Assembly (NCBI GenBank): GCA_000934455.1
Contig: KN882745.1
Location: 11,683 to 35,247 of the forward strand
Direction: 5' to 3'
DNA length: 23,565 nucleotides
DNA from: Apostichopus parvimensis
Lineage: Eukaryota; Echinodermata; Holothuroidea; Aspidochirotida; Stichopodidae
The notes beneath the pieces were generated by a model. It had not been told where the DNA came from, searched no databases, and was given only the letters and a program-made list of their open reading frames with translations. The position numbers were made by a program, and so were the translations under genes. This document shows, piece after piece, positions 9,255 to 18,429 of the stretch (position 1 is its first letter; each line of letters starts with the position of its first letter).

Positions 9255-10432
9255 ATTTAAGATAGTCAGGAACGGTGTTTCATTGGGCTGTGACCAAATT
9301 CCTTGGTGGGCTTTTACGTTTTGCACTGGTGAACAAGCTGGCATTTTTACACACATTTTTAATGAACTTTTGAACCAGTGTCACATACCCAACTTCTGGA
9401 AGAATGCCGTTCACCCACAATACCTAAGGCTAAAACACCTTCCTCGGTCAATGACTTCAGATTCATAGATCTTGCCAGTATATATTTTAACTCTGTGCAG
9501 AAAGATTTTATTACCATCTGTAACAAATGCCATTAATACGCATGGTGGCCGATAATCTAGGAATAGGGTTTCTTGTACGGATGCCGTTCTAACATTAGTC
9601 CATATTTTTTCTCATTCTGAATCATGAAAACGCAAGCATATTCCAAGTTCTTTTTGTTGATTTTTCCCGTGCTTTTAATACCGTACTACCTAATCAGTTA
9701 GTTCATGATTGAAATACCTGTGTTGAAGATCCCTGGATTATGCACTGGCTGGCTGCTTTCATGAAAAGGTGGTCAAAGCAAATTAAATTGAAAAAAGGTT
9801 TATAGAACAAATCTGAAATTAGTGTTGGGGTCCCACAGGGAGGTCCATCATCAGCACTGTTATTTAAAACTTACACTGATGAAATAAGATCTCTATCTAA
9901 TTGTTCTGTCATGAATATGCAGATTACACAGCATTCTCTGTAAGAATATCTAAATCTTCACATAATGTGGATCAAAGTAATTTTGAATCTTTGGTATCTC
10001 ATGTTGTTACTCTCAGTGTGAAAAACATAACTTACTTCTGAACCCAAAGAAATCTAAAGAGATTTTTACTATTATTGGCCATAGTTTAATTTAGAATGGA
10101 AGTTTTTAATACCGATATTTTACCTCATATTACATACGTTTTTCCTTGCTTGCACCATTTTTACTTGTAAAGGATCAAAAAGCATTAGAGCCTCATTGCT
10201 TTCACTGTGTCAAATTGTTTTTGCCTAGGTTTTAACACCCTTTCTAACCAACAATGCAGCCATTACATATTTTAAAAGGCTTTCTCATAAAAGTCATAGA
10301 GACGAGAAACACCCACTCCATATCGAGCTGAAGGCACTTCTTCAATTTCGTATTGAGACTGAGGTGAGGGAGACATATCTAGTGACTACGAACAGGTTAC
10401 GATGGTCCCCTCCTCGTCCTGTGTGTTAAATG
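9255..10432 (+). pseudogene. CR1/L2-like LINE ORF2, reverse transcriptase part (broken)
   Basis: This continues the LINE interrupted at 8001. In order it shows CDQIPWWAF (RT block 1, about 9286-9312), HIFNELLNQCHIPNFWKNAV, a frame slip near 9415, TDAVLTLVHIFSHSE, and FVDFSRAFNTV (block A, keeping the catalytic Asp, about 9650-9682). Further on are VGVPQGGPSSALLF (block B, 9823-9870) and YADY at 9916-9927, where the catalytic YADD should be. The C-terminal region (FKRLSHKSHRDEKHPLH and RETYLVTTNRLRWSP) ends at about 10428. Stops, slips and the YADD change make it inactive. No poly-A or short 3' repeat marks the end, so the 3' border is approximate. Confidence 0.83.
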
Positions 10433-12980
10433 TTTATCCACGCATCTATACGTATTCATATGGTGTCCATCACTTAAAAGTGAATTAGAAGTGCTTGTAA
10501 AAGTTGCTCGTTATTCCAAAACATTTGACCTTGAAGCCAGTTAATGAAGTTCATTTGTTAATTTGAAGTAACTTATTCAACTTTCCAAACCTTTACCGAC
10601 CCAACTACCTACCTTGAACTGTATGAACCAACTGATGTCAATTCTACTGTACATAACAGTGTTTGGACTGAACCTTTGGAATACACTCTTACCGAACTTG
10701 CCAAATTGTGAGTGGGACCGTGTAGTGCAAAATCGGCAATAATTATAACGCGGATCGCAACGTCGGTAATTACTATTACAGTTATATTCGTCCAACAGTC
10801 CAGCAACGTCATTTTTCAAAAAGGTTGCTAAATAAAACCGTAAGGTCATTCAACAGGTAGAATAAAGTTATCAAAGGAACATTAAAATTGTACTTAGTAC
10901 TATTGAAGTAAATGTTGAGAATATAATGTACTTAAAATGTCTTTAAATTTAAAACATGTTGTGTTTGATACAGAAATTGTTACATACTGTCTCAAACAGT
11001 CATGGTCATATTCACGATCAAAGTTGTAACTTTCGTTTTTAAAGATTTAAAAAAATAATATATGTTGAATTCTTAAACAACATTATGTGTGAACAATTTT
11101 ATAAAATTCAACGTTTTCGAGCTTAAAAAAGTGTGTTTAAGGGTACAATTTGTGGGCTAATGTAGTATAATAGGATTTAATTGAGATTTGTGTCAGTAAC
11201 ATTTAAGTGTGTCACCTAATTTACAGATATTCCGTGTTAAGAACCAGCTTAGGATAATATCCAACATTTTTTCTTAGTTTTTAATTTCAAATATATTTTT
11301 AAATACCAACCTAGTCAAACACCCTTTATTGATTCTCTTCAGTGGGGGTTACAATCCAAACGTGGCCAAAATATAGTTAAGTTTTGCACAAAAAAAAGGT
11401 ACGTTTAGTTGATATGTACTTTCAGTGAGCTTAGGCTAGATAGGATAGGCCATGCGAAATTTCAAGTAGTTGGCACGTATATGCAACTGTACTGTACAGA
11501 GTGGGTGCGAGAAACTTGTTTCAAATAGAAAAGATGTTTTGTAATATATTTATCACTCATCTCAAAACCAGTTGACATATAGTTTTGATTGTGACTGTCT
11601 ACATACTTGTGCATACATTCTGCATCTTACCTATGGGCCTTCTATTTGGGGAAAACTCTAGTAGCGTGCCAACTTGCAATGGCTTGTACAATGCGTTGCT
11701 GAAAGGGAAGATGGGGTGGTGTTAGGGGCAGCTAAGGGAAATAATGTTCAGTCGGAGGATGTGTTACATATAATATGAGAAGAAATATACTACTCTTCTT
11801 GTCCCAGGGTGCCCTCAGAGAGATCCGGTGGGTGTAAAGTGGGGGTACACATCTCCTTTTCAACCTCAAATAAGAATTCAAAAGTATTCATTAGCACAAC
11901 ATTAGAGCGAAAAAATATGGGTAGTTTTTTAAGCTACCTAAGGTAGCCCTTACCAAGAATGGTCACATGGCAAAACAATCTAAATAATTCAGATATTTGT
12001 CATTAAGTAAGTCAATAAGTGCCAGTATTGAAAGTTACACCATTGATTGTGAATACACATATTAGGGAGTAATTTAGGGTTCAAATTTTGCGTAGCAGTT
12101 TTGAATGCTTCAACACTTTGTCTCTTATAAAATACTATGGTTTCCACGGTCAAATTCTGCTATGCATATACATTACACTTGCATAGCAATTGTCCATTTG
12201 GCAACGTGTTACCAGGTAGTGTACCTTGAATAACTAATGCTGTACCAAGTTTTTATTAGCTCTGGTTTATTGTATACGTTACTGTACTCAGCATTGTTTG
12301 AAGTTGTTGACATTGTATTGATTTGGACATTTTTATGGTTGTAGATTTGATTACTTGTATAATATTTGCACTGCCTAACAAAATAGATTTCTGCGTGTAA
12401 AGTACCTTTTGTTTAGATACAGCTGACAATTTCTCTGGGAAATGTTGTCGGTGAGTTGAAAGTAATGAATCTCGGGTCACTGACAACAACACAGATACAG
12501 ATTTGAATGAATAACCCACACAATTTAAGGTTACAAACAAAAAGGCCTTGTAAAGAATTGATTTTACAGCTAACAATCTCAACAAGGTTGCACACGTGCT
12601 CTCAACTTGTACAATTTACAGTGCATACCAGAATGCATCAAACGTGGACTTTCTACTAAACCAAACAACCTACTTGCAATAAATGGGTGGCATAGTGGTA
12701 GGCATCTATATAAAAATAAATAGACAGGCAACCTTGATAGTTACAGAAAAATTCTGTTTGTATGAATTTTGTGAATGTCCATAAAGTGTTCTTGGCATCC
12801 ACATATTACGTAAATCAACACAAGTTTGTATGGTTGTTCCTACTCAAGTGTTTATATAGACCTAACGTTCTGGTTTTTCGAATATTACTACAGACTAAAG
12901 GCAGGAGTGACTTCATGCTTGAAGGTGCGAAGAAGGTAATTTAATGAGCCATATGGAGAAGAAGAGGTTTTCATGCAGGG
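10433..12980. other. No recognised gene
   Basis: About 2.5 kb of AT-rich sequence. Frames of 60-110 codons exist on the minus strand (10577-10849, 12256-12585), but they have skewed composition, overlapping alternatives and no recognisable motif. No tandem array, inverted repeat or retroelement motif was seen by eye. Part of it could be intron of a minus-strand gene if the exon at 12989-13132 is real. Confidence 0.5.
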
Positions 12981-12988
12981 GTCTTTAC

Positions 12989-13132
12989 CTTATCGTTTTT
13001 TGTACATGTGCCATCTTCGTCATGACACTAATGAACTCTCCACACAGCCCATTGAACATGTCAGAGGTTGCTGAAGAATCTCCGTATTTGAGGTAAGCTT
13101 GTAGGCCAGAGACGCCAGTAATCTTGTAAGCA
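12989..13132 (-). CDS. Possible internal coding exon, minus strand, protein not recognised
   Basis: On the minus strand, an open segment of 144 bases lies between an acceptor (AAATGTAAACAG, just above 13132) and a donor (AAG then GTAAAG, from 12988). The frame is phase 2 on both sides, so the exon is symmetric. It would encode 47 whole residues plus split codons, including SGLQAYLKYGDSS, MFNGLCGEF and SVMTKMAHVQ. Composition looks protein-like and unlike the AT-rich low-complexity frames around it. The frame is open further upstream, but the acceptor would exclude that part. I do not recognise the family. No partner exon was found on the minus strand in the window, and the splice motifs are common by chance. 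Confidence 0.35.
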
Positions 13133-13212
13133 CTGTTTACATTTGATGCTTGATTTGTAGAAATTATTCTACAACTTATCAATTGTTCATGAATACTGAA
13201 CTTGGTTAACAA

Positions 13213-14049
13213 TCTACCAAGGTTTTTTCAATGGTTGAATTTTGGTGATATTTACTTCGCTCCTCACTTACCCGTCTCCCCACAACCTTAACACCCTCGT
13301 TCTACCGTGTCTAGAAGGAACTGTTAACCTTTCAACACTGTCCCCTGTATGGCGGACCCCTCCGGTCAGTGCCCTTCCCATCCTACCATCCAAAGTATCT
13401 ACCAGTGGATTTATTTTCTTTAATATTCGATCGAAACAGTTTCCTGCGATCTTTGTTTGGTATTTACTGGAATTAGGAATACGATTGCACTCCATGCACA
13501 GGCCGATAAGTATCCTTTTTTGTATAAGGAAGGGATTTTGAGACTGTTTTGGGGAGCGATTCCTGCCCCCGTTTTAAAATTATGTACGGGGTACGGGTAA
13601 CAGTTCCGTGTCTAGCCTACGCAAGTTTTCCCGCCTATCACTCACATGCATTACATGTTTTAGTTTGTATTATGGCATGTAGCTTGCTGTGTGTTACCGT
13701 TATTCATTGCAGTTACTTGTTGTTATGTAAGTACGTTTTAACGAATTATATTATCTTATTCCTTGCTCAGTGGATTTTAGTTACTGTTGGTTTTATAATC
13801 TTTTTATAATTTTATTGGCAGGTTGTTACTACTGTTGTAAGCCGCGTGCGTTTAGTTTAAAGATGAACGATAATGATATTTCAGCATGGTCGAAAAATGT
13901 CCAAGTTTATTCACGAGTATTCTAGTTTTTTATCATTTCCTCTTTACATATCTGAAAATCAAGTCAATCCGATGTTGGGAAAGGCTAAAATAAAATAAAA
14001 ATCCTTTCGATTTAAAAAAAAATGGGCTTTTCCAGAAAAGCAGTATGAT
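13213..14049. other. No recognised gene
   Basis: This stretch contains overlapping frames on both strands at 13242-13541 (plus) and 13268-13495 (minus), and a hydrophobic Tyr/Cys-rich frame at 13549-13809. None has a recognisable domain or flanking splice logic. AT-rich toward the right end, with short A runs at 13990-14025. Confidence 0.45.
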
Positions 14050-14061
14050 GATCACGTGATC
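14050..14061. promoter_or_regulatory. 12-bp palindrome GATCACGTGATC with CACGTG E-box
   Basis: A perfect palindrome centred on CACGTG, the classic bHLH-zip (Myc/Max/USF/TFE) site, lies 130 bases upstream of the ATG of the THAP-like sequence. GATGATAACA and TGACG-like words lie just downstream. It may be a leftover promoter of the THAP sequence; function is inference from position only. Confidence 0.3.
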
Positions 14062-14192
14062 CACAGTGATATGTGACGTTGTTATGATGATAACAAGGTG
14101 AGCTCGGCATAGACTGTACTTCAGCTGCGTGCACTAAGTGTGTTAGTTCAGTTGCAACTTACTCTATATTAACGCAACAAACAACTACGAAA

Positions 14193-14437
14193 ATGCCAAT
14201 AAATTGTGTTGCAGGCGGATGACAGAACGAATGCGGTCTCTACATTTTTTTTAAAGCGCAAAAAGTAGTGAGAGATTTCGGAAACTCTGGATACGATTTG
14301 TGAGGAGAACAAGGAAAGACTTCATCGCACCAGGAGTTTTTTACGTCAAAAATGTAAAAGTTTGTTCTGCCCACTTCACAACTTCGGATTCTGATAGGTT
14401 GGAAGCCAAATTTAGCGCAGTAGGCCTAATTCAATGA
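14193..14437 (+). pseudogene. THAP-domain (C2CH zinc finger) sequence, broken
   Basis: THAP domains are about 90-residue DNA-binding zinc fingers found in host regulators and in P-element-type transposases. The ATG at 14193 (context CGAAAATGC) begins MPINCVAGG; TGT 14205-14207 is the first Cys. The second Cys position is TGA (14220-14222), one base from a Cys codon. After LYIFFKAQK a one-base slip near 14275 is needed, then KLWIRFVRRTRKDFI, APGVFYVKN and VCSAHFTTSDS follow. The last holds the Cys (14363-14365) and His (14372-14374) of C2CH. The frame ends at TGA 14435-14437 before any AVPTF box. With one lost ligand, a stop and a frameshift it cannot fold as such. It could be a dead gene exon or a transposase remnant; no transposase body was found downstream. 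Confidence 0.8.
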
Positions 14438-16249
14438 GCATAAATGTATTAAAGAATTTTGCGGCCGACTTTGAAGCTTATGCTATAAAGTGAGCATTAA
14501 CACTGTAACAAATATGGGTCTAAGCCGGATATGGGACAATAACCTCTCGTCGATTTCTGAACTTAAACGTTAATATTACATTGGAAGGGCAGAAAGGAGA
14601 TTGAATCAACGCGTGAGACATTCAATGGTCTAATTTTAATAAGGTATAATTGATCCCACTTCTTCTTGTCGTGTTAGTTTGACCAACTGTCAAGTGTAAA
14701 TAACGGACAATTCGACCACAGAGCCATCTCCGGGCCCGTTGATATTTGCGTATGGCAAGGTCGTTAATATGCCTAAAGTGAAACATGTTTCAAAGATTTA
14801 TGCTTTAATGCCGCATTATTCATATAAATGCCGAAAAATGCAACAGTAAGTGTTGGAACTGGAAGACATGTCAGACATGAACAACCTAATGTTTATGTGG
14901 GGAAAGAATCCACATGCAAATTTCAATTGGGACATTAATTACCTATTTAAGTCTTGAACATTATGCCGGAAAGTTAAACTACAATACTGAATACTGAATT
15001 GTACTGAATTGTACACTGCAAAAACAAATCATCATATTGACGTCATTCACTGACCTGAGTGCTGTTCAAGGTCGTTGCATTGTTTGCACACGCATAAATT
15101 CGTATAAATTACAGGGACGAAAACAACGATGTTTAATTCCCCTATAACTTTCCGGTGTGCTATTTGAAAACTTTAAAAAATATGTTGCTTGGTTACATAT
15201 AAACTACATTATATATGAAAGCAAAGTTTGTTTTTGTCATTTTCGTTCATCTTTAAACCAAGGTACTTTTTTAGGTTACTCTTCTTGTATGAAATAGTTG
15301 GGTGTTTGTTATCATATGAAAAGACAGATTTGTGCTCCATTCAATATTTTTACAATACCTTTCTTACTATATACGGTAAGCAAAGTCAGGAAGTGGAAAG
15401 GCGTACCCTTCCATGTTGACTGTATGTGCGGGGTTCACGCCATGCACAGTGTATTAGGTACAATCTGTGAGACCCACTGTTATGTACAAGAATGCATTGA
15501 GAATTTAGCAAAGAACTTTTCATACTTAGAAATGTATCCTTCTACCGTAGATGAATGTTCTGGAATGACATTTTCAGATATATTATTGCATAAAATAAAA
15601 ATAACAATTCACCACAGCTGCATGATGGTTAAAATGCCCTGACCTTTGTGTTGATCAATGTTTTACTGGTGGAGTTTCGGAAATTACAAATCGATAGACT
15701 AACACTGATAACTCGACCGACGGTGAGAAAGCAATTCATTAAACTGATATAATCATGGAGTACTACAGATACAGCAGTACAGCAAACATCTTCAAGTTAA
15801 ATATCATACGCGAAGAAAAAAATTGCAGTGTAGGAAAAATTAACAGTATATGCACTGTGCAGTGAACATGATTCTTGACACATTATCATCAATACTTTGG
15901 CAAAGTCATCCTTGTTCTACAGAGAGGACATCTGTTAATTCCATTTGCCTATCATTTCCACAGCTCCTATGTTCCATTTGATGAAATATCACAAAAAGGT
16001 GTGAATTGAATCTGGCTAAAATCGGCTATGCTATTATAACACTATTTTGCTATTCAAAGTGTACAGCAGACACAGTATACATAGTCTACTGCACTTGTTA
16101 ATTGACATAATACAATCTGCTTTTGTATGTATAGTGCTTGAAAGTGCATATAGTTTTGATAAATTCAGTTATTTGAAGAGGAATTTATGCAATCCTGATG
16201 ACGGTTTGTGTGTTGGTGCGTATGGGTGTGATGCTTTGTTTATAAACAT
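14438..16249. other. No recognised gene; one unassigned Cys-rich frame
   Basis: The longest frame here (15298-15642, plus, 114 codons from a TTG) has a Cys/His-rich middle (VDCMCGVHAMHS...CETHCYVQEC), but matches no domain I know and has no ATG in good context. A GTAAGC donor-like word interrupts it at about 15374. A second frame at 16047-16268 runs into the tandem repeat. I see no retroelement motif. Upstream exons of the sulfotransferase (cytoplasmic tail and membrane anchor) could lie here or further left, but I cannot identify them. Confidence 0.4.
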
Positions 16250-16337
16250 GATATCTCAAGGAGGGTAACGTTGATGAATCTCATACTTGGCATGTATAAG
16301 TCCCATATTAAGTAGATGACCCGTAGCATTTTGGTGG

Positions 16338-16360
16338 AGGTCAAAGTTCATTTGAGGTCA
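16338..16360 (+). promoter_or_regulatory. DR1-like AGGTCA half-sites in a repeat unit
   Basis: AGGTCAAAGTTCA (16338-16350) is two nuclear-receptor half-sites in direct repeat spaced by one base, followed after four bases by another AGGTCA (16355-16360). DR1 spacing is the binding arrangement of RXR, HNF4 and COUP-type receptors. Binding is inference. Confidence 0.35.
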
Positions 16361-16827
16361 CCGGAGATCAAACTTAAAACCTTGTAAACAGGATATCTCA
16401 AGATGGGTACTTTGACGAATCTCATACTTGGCATGTAGATGTCCTATTTTTAGAAGAAGAACCTTACTGCTTTTGGTGGAAGTCAAATGTCATTGGAGGT
16501 AACCAGAGGTTAAACTGAAAGTCATGTAAGCAAGGTATCTCAAGATGGTAAACTGCACCGAATCTTATTTGTGGCATGTATATTTCCTATATTGAGTGGA
16601 CCAACCCTATTGCTTTTTACTTTGGTGCCATTGGAGGTCGGCAGAGGTCAAACTGAAATCATTGTAACACCTATAAGATGAAAATCTGCAACGAATTTCA
16701 TATTGGCATGTGAATCTTCTTATTGAGTAGAAGAACCACTTTGTCTTTGGTGGAGTTCAAAGATCGTTTGAGGTCACCAGAGGTCAAATTTAAAAAGGCG
16801 ACGAATCGAACTATCGAGCTCAGATAC

Positions 16828-16980
16828 AACTGGTGTGTTGTGAACAACTTGCCGCTTAATGTTACGAAGACACAAGAATATCTGTAGACTTAAGAAGATC
16901 AAAAACGCCCATGGTCCCTAACTCAATTATTGACACTGTTGTTGAACAAGTATCTTCATGCAAGTTTCTTGAGATAAAGT
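16828..16980 (+). pseudogene. Scrap of non-LTR retrotransposon RT
   Basis: NWCVVNNLPLNVTKTQEYL is followed, after a one-base slip, by VDLRRSKTP...SIIDTVVEQVSSCKFLEIK. This is the segment after the RT catalytic box in many LINE proteins (W-C-x2-N-x-L-x-LN-x-x-KT, then CKFLGI). Only about 50 codons remain. It is a different LINE lineage from the CR1/L2-like copy at 6480-10432. Confidence 0.75.
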
Positions 16981-17031
16981 GCCTTGCCCAAGGACACAAC
17001 GTAGTGATCTTAACCACTCGACCACACGGTC
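16979..17031 (-). repeat. tRNA-derived SINE scrap (A-box half only)
   Basis: On the minus strand, CCGTGTGGTCGAGTGGTTAA resembles the start of a Ser/Leu-type tRNA, including the pol III A box (TGGTCGAGTGG). It runs after a short gap into CACTACGTTGTGTCC and TTGGGCAAGGCACTTTA, a tail seen in widespread tRNA-derived repeats. The anticodon-to-B-box part is missing, so it is neither a tRNA gene nor an intact SINE. Confidence 0.5.
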
Positions 17032-17039
17032 TCAGGTGG

Positions 17040-17062
17040 AGGTCAAAGGTCATTTGAGGTCA
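17040..17062 (+). promoter_or_regulatory. Perfect DR1 element AGGTCAAAGGTCA plus a third half-site
   Basis: AGGTCAAAGGTCA at 17040-17052 is an exact consensus DR1, with AGGTCA again at 17057-17062. It lies in the tail of a 142-bp repeat unit, about 1.4 kb upstream of the sulfotransferase exon. The arrangement is seen directly; receptor binding is inference. Confidence 0.4.
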
Positions 17063-17252
17063 CCAGAGATCAAATTCTAAAACATGATATATCAAGGTAG
17101 GAATCATGGATACTTATCGTACATGGTGTGTGGATGCATCACATTGAGTCAAAGACACATGTTGTTTTCTGGCGGAGTGTGTATTGTCATGTACTGCAGA
17201 CTGGATACTGGCCTGTGCTTATCATGACTTAGTTTAATTGTGGGTTTTTTAT

Positions 17253-17459
17253 GGTTCTAGGACAAAATCCCCCCGGACAAAATCCCCCCGGACAAAATCC
17301 CCCGGACAAAATCCCCCCCTACAAAATCCCCCCAGCCAAAATCCCCCCTGGACAAAATCCCCCCAGCCAAAATCCCCCCAGCCAAAATCCCCCCAAACCA
17401 AAATCCCCCGGGACAAGATCACCCCAGACAATATCCCCTGACCCATACAAAGCCTGCCT
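17253..17459 (+). repeat. Left inverted-repeat arm of the foldback element
   Basis: The outer part (to about 17424) holds about eleven units of GGACAAAATCCCCCC and variants (AGCCAAAATCCCCC, AACCAAAATCCCCC). The inner part (17425-17459) is CAGACAATATCCCCTGACCC followed by the shared ACAAAGCCTGCC segment. It matches 18229-18393 in reverse complement. Confidence 0.85.
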
Positions 17460-17504
17460 GCAACAACCAGGGATGGCCCAGGTGTGACAGTCAAGGCATG
17501 GGTC

Positions 17505-18190
17505 ATTGCACTGGTTAGGGTACCGGTCAGGGCACCGGTCAGGGGACTGGTCAGGGTACCAGTCAGGGTACCAGTGAGGGTACTGGCGAGCGTAACTGTG
17601 AGGGCTCCTGTTAGGGTACCTGTGAGGGTACCGGTCAAGGTACTGGTCATGTGACTGGTCAGGGTACCGGTCATCATACTGGTCACTGTACCGGTCAGGG
17701 TTCCACTCAGTGTACTGGTTAGGGTACTGGTCAGGATACCAGTCAGGATACTGGTCAGGGTACCGGTCAGGGGACTGGTCGGGAGATCAGTGAGGGTAAT
17801 TGTGAGGCTACCTGTTAGTGTGGCATTAAAGGGACCGGTCAAGGTACTGGTCAGGTACTGGTCATTGTACCAGTACTAGTAAGGATACGTGTCAGAGTAC
17901 GTGTCAGGGTTACGTGTCAGGGTGCCTTTCAGGATACCAGTTGGGATACCGGTCAGGTACCGGTCGAGGTACCGGTTGAGGTACCGGCCGGGGTACGGGC
18001 CGGGTTACTGGTCAGGGAGCCATTGAGTACCAGTGGGGGTACCACTGAGAGTACCAGTGGGGGTACCGATGGGGGTACCGGTGGGGGTAACTGTCAGGCT
18101 AACTATTAGGTCAGGGTAACTGTCAGGCTAACTGTCAGGCTAACTATTATGACGGTACCGGATGACGGTACCGGGGACCGGGGGACCGGG
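17505..18190 (+). repeat. 12-bp minisatellite (GGTACYGGTCAG)n in the foldback centre
   Basis: Roughly 55 degenerate copies of GGTACCGGTCAG / GGTACTGGTCAG occur, with local variants (GTGAGGGTACC, GTACCAGTGG) and a more irregular second half. The unit contains the palindromes GGTACC and ACCGGT. Because 12 is a multiple of 3, it keeps a 197-codon minus-strand frame open (17249-17842, rich in TGTLTS); I regard this as a by-product of the repeat. Confidence 0.9.
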
Positions 18191-18228
18191 GGGGGGGTGG
18201 CCGGGATGACGCATTTTTGTAAAGATTT

Positions 18229-18393
18229 AGGCAGGCTTTGTATGGGTCAGGGGGATATTGTCTGGGGGGATTTTGTCCTGGGGGATTTTGGCTTGGGGGG
18301 ATTTTGTCCAGGGGGATTTTGTCCCGGGGCATTTTGGCTCGGGGGGATTTTGTCCTAGGGGGATTTTGTCCGGGGGGATTTTGTCCTGTCACC
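18229..18393 (-). repeat. Right inverted-repeat arm of the foldback element
   Basis: Reverse complement of the left arm. The inner unique segment is at 18229-18265 (AGGCAGGCTTTGTATGGGTC then GGGGATATTGTC), followed by about eight 15-bp units GGGGGATTTTGTCC, some as TTTTGGCT variants. It has fewer units than the left arm (165 versus 207 bp), as expected if the arrays expand and contract. Confidence 0.85.
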
Positions 18394-18401
18394 TTTTTTA
18401 T

Positions 18402-18429
18402 CTTTTTAATTTTTCTTCCATTTGCTTAG
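18402..18429 (+). promoter_or_regulatory. 3' splice site region of the sulfotransferase terminal exon
   Basis: A pyrimidine tract TTTTTCTTCCATTTGCTTAG ends in AG at 18428-18429. CTTTTTAAT at 18402-18410 could supply the branch point. In the coding frame, the TAG of the acceptor is the first upstream stop, and the frame is open from the exon's first base. The foldback element ends only 36 bases before the exon, and its duplicated T-run adjoins this tract. Confidence 0.7.

Larger units (their letters stand above)
16250..17200 (+). repeat. Tandem repeat of about 142 bp, five diverged copies, interrupted once
   Basis: Units begin at a GATATCTCAAG-like word at 16250, 16392, 16534, about 16670 and 17085. 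Each unit continues with AATCTCATACTTGGCATGTA, then ATTGAGTAGAAGAACC-like sequence, GGTGGAGGTCAAAG, and GAGGTCACCAGAGGTCAAA. Copies are diverged from one another. The array is interrupted at about 16796-17033 by retroelement scraps, after which only the tail of a unit remains before the last copy. The last copy fades after about 17200. The recurrent AGGTCA words are described separately. Confidence 0.8.
17253..18393. mobile_element. Foldback (TU-like) element with 15-bp-repeat arms, TTTTTTAT duplication
   Basis: The left end is GGTTCTAGGACAAAATCCCC. The right end read in reverse is GGTGACAGGACAAAATCCCC, so both start GGT-nnn-AGGACAAAATCC. Exactly outside lie TTTTTTAT at 17245-17252 and 18394-18401, an 8-bp direct repeat. 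Each arm is an array of GGACAAAATCCCCCC-type units (15 bp) with AGCCAAAATCCCCC variants, followed inward by a shared unique segment that includes ACCCATACAAAGCCTGCC. Between the arms is a 12-bp minisatellite. Arms of tandem 15-bp repeats recall the TU elements of sea urchin and FB elements of Drosophila. No transposase is inside, so it would depend on one elsewhere. The element lies in an intron of the sulfotransferase gene. Confidence 0.8.

Noticed and set aside
13242-13541. 99-codon plus frame overlapped by a 75-codon minus frame
   Set aside because: No domain, no splice logic, and mutual overlap in antisense suggests composition rather than coding.
15298-15642. Cys-rich 114-codon frame as an upstream exon of the sulfotransferase
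   Set aside because: No membrane anchor or Gal3ST-like stem, no acceptor in phase, and no known domain; left as unassigned sequence.
16979-17031. A tRNA-Ser/Leu gene
   Set aside because: Only the 5' half with an A box is present; anticodon arm, B box and acceptor closure are missing.
17253-17459. CRISPR-like array from the regular GGACAAAATCCCCCC units
   Set aside because: Units are directly adjacent with no unique spacers, the inverse array lies opposite, and the DNA is eukaryotic.
17249-17842. 197-codon minus-strand frame of TGTLTS repeats
   Set aside because: It exists only because the 12-bp minisatellite is a multiple of three without stops; it crosses from the satellite into the 15-bp arm and has no start context or family.
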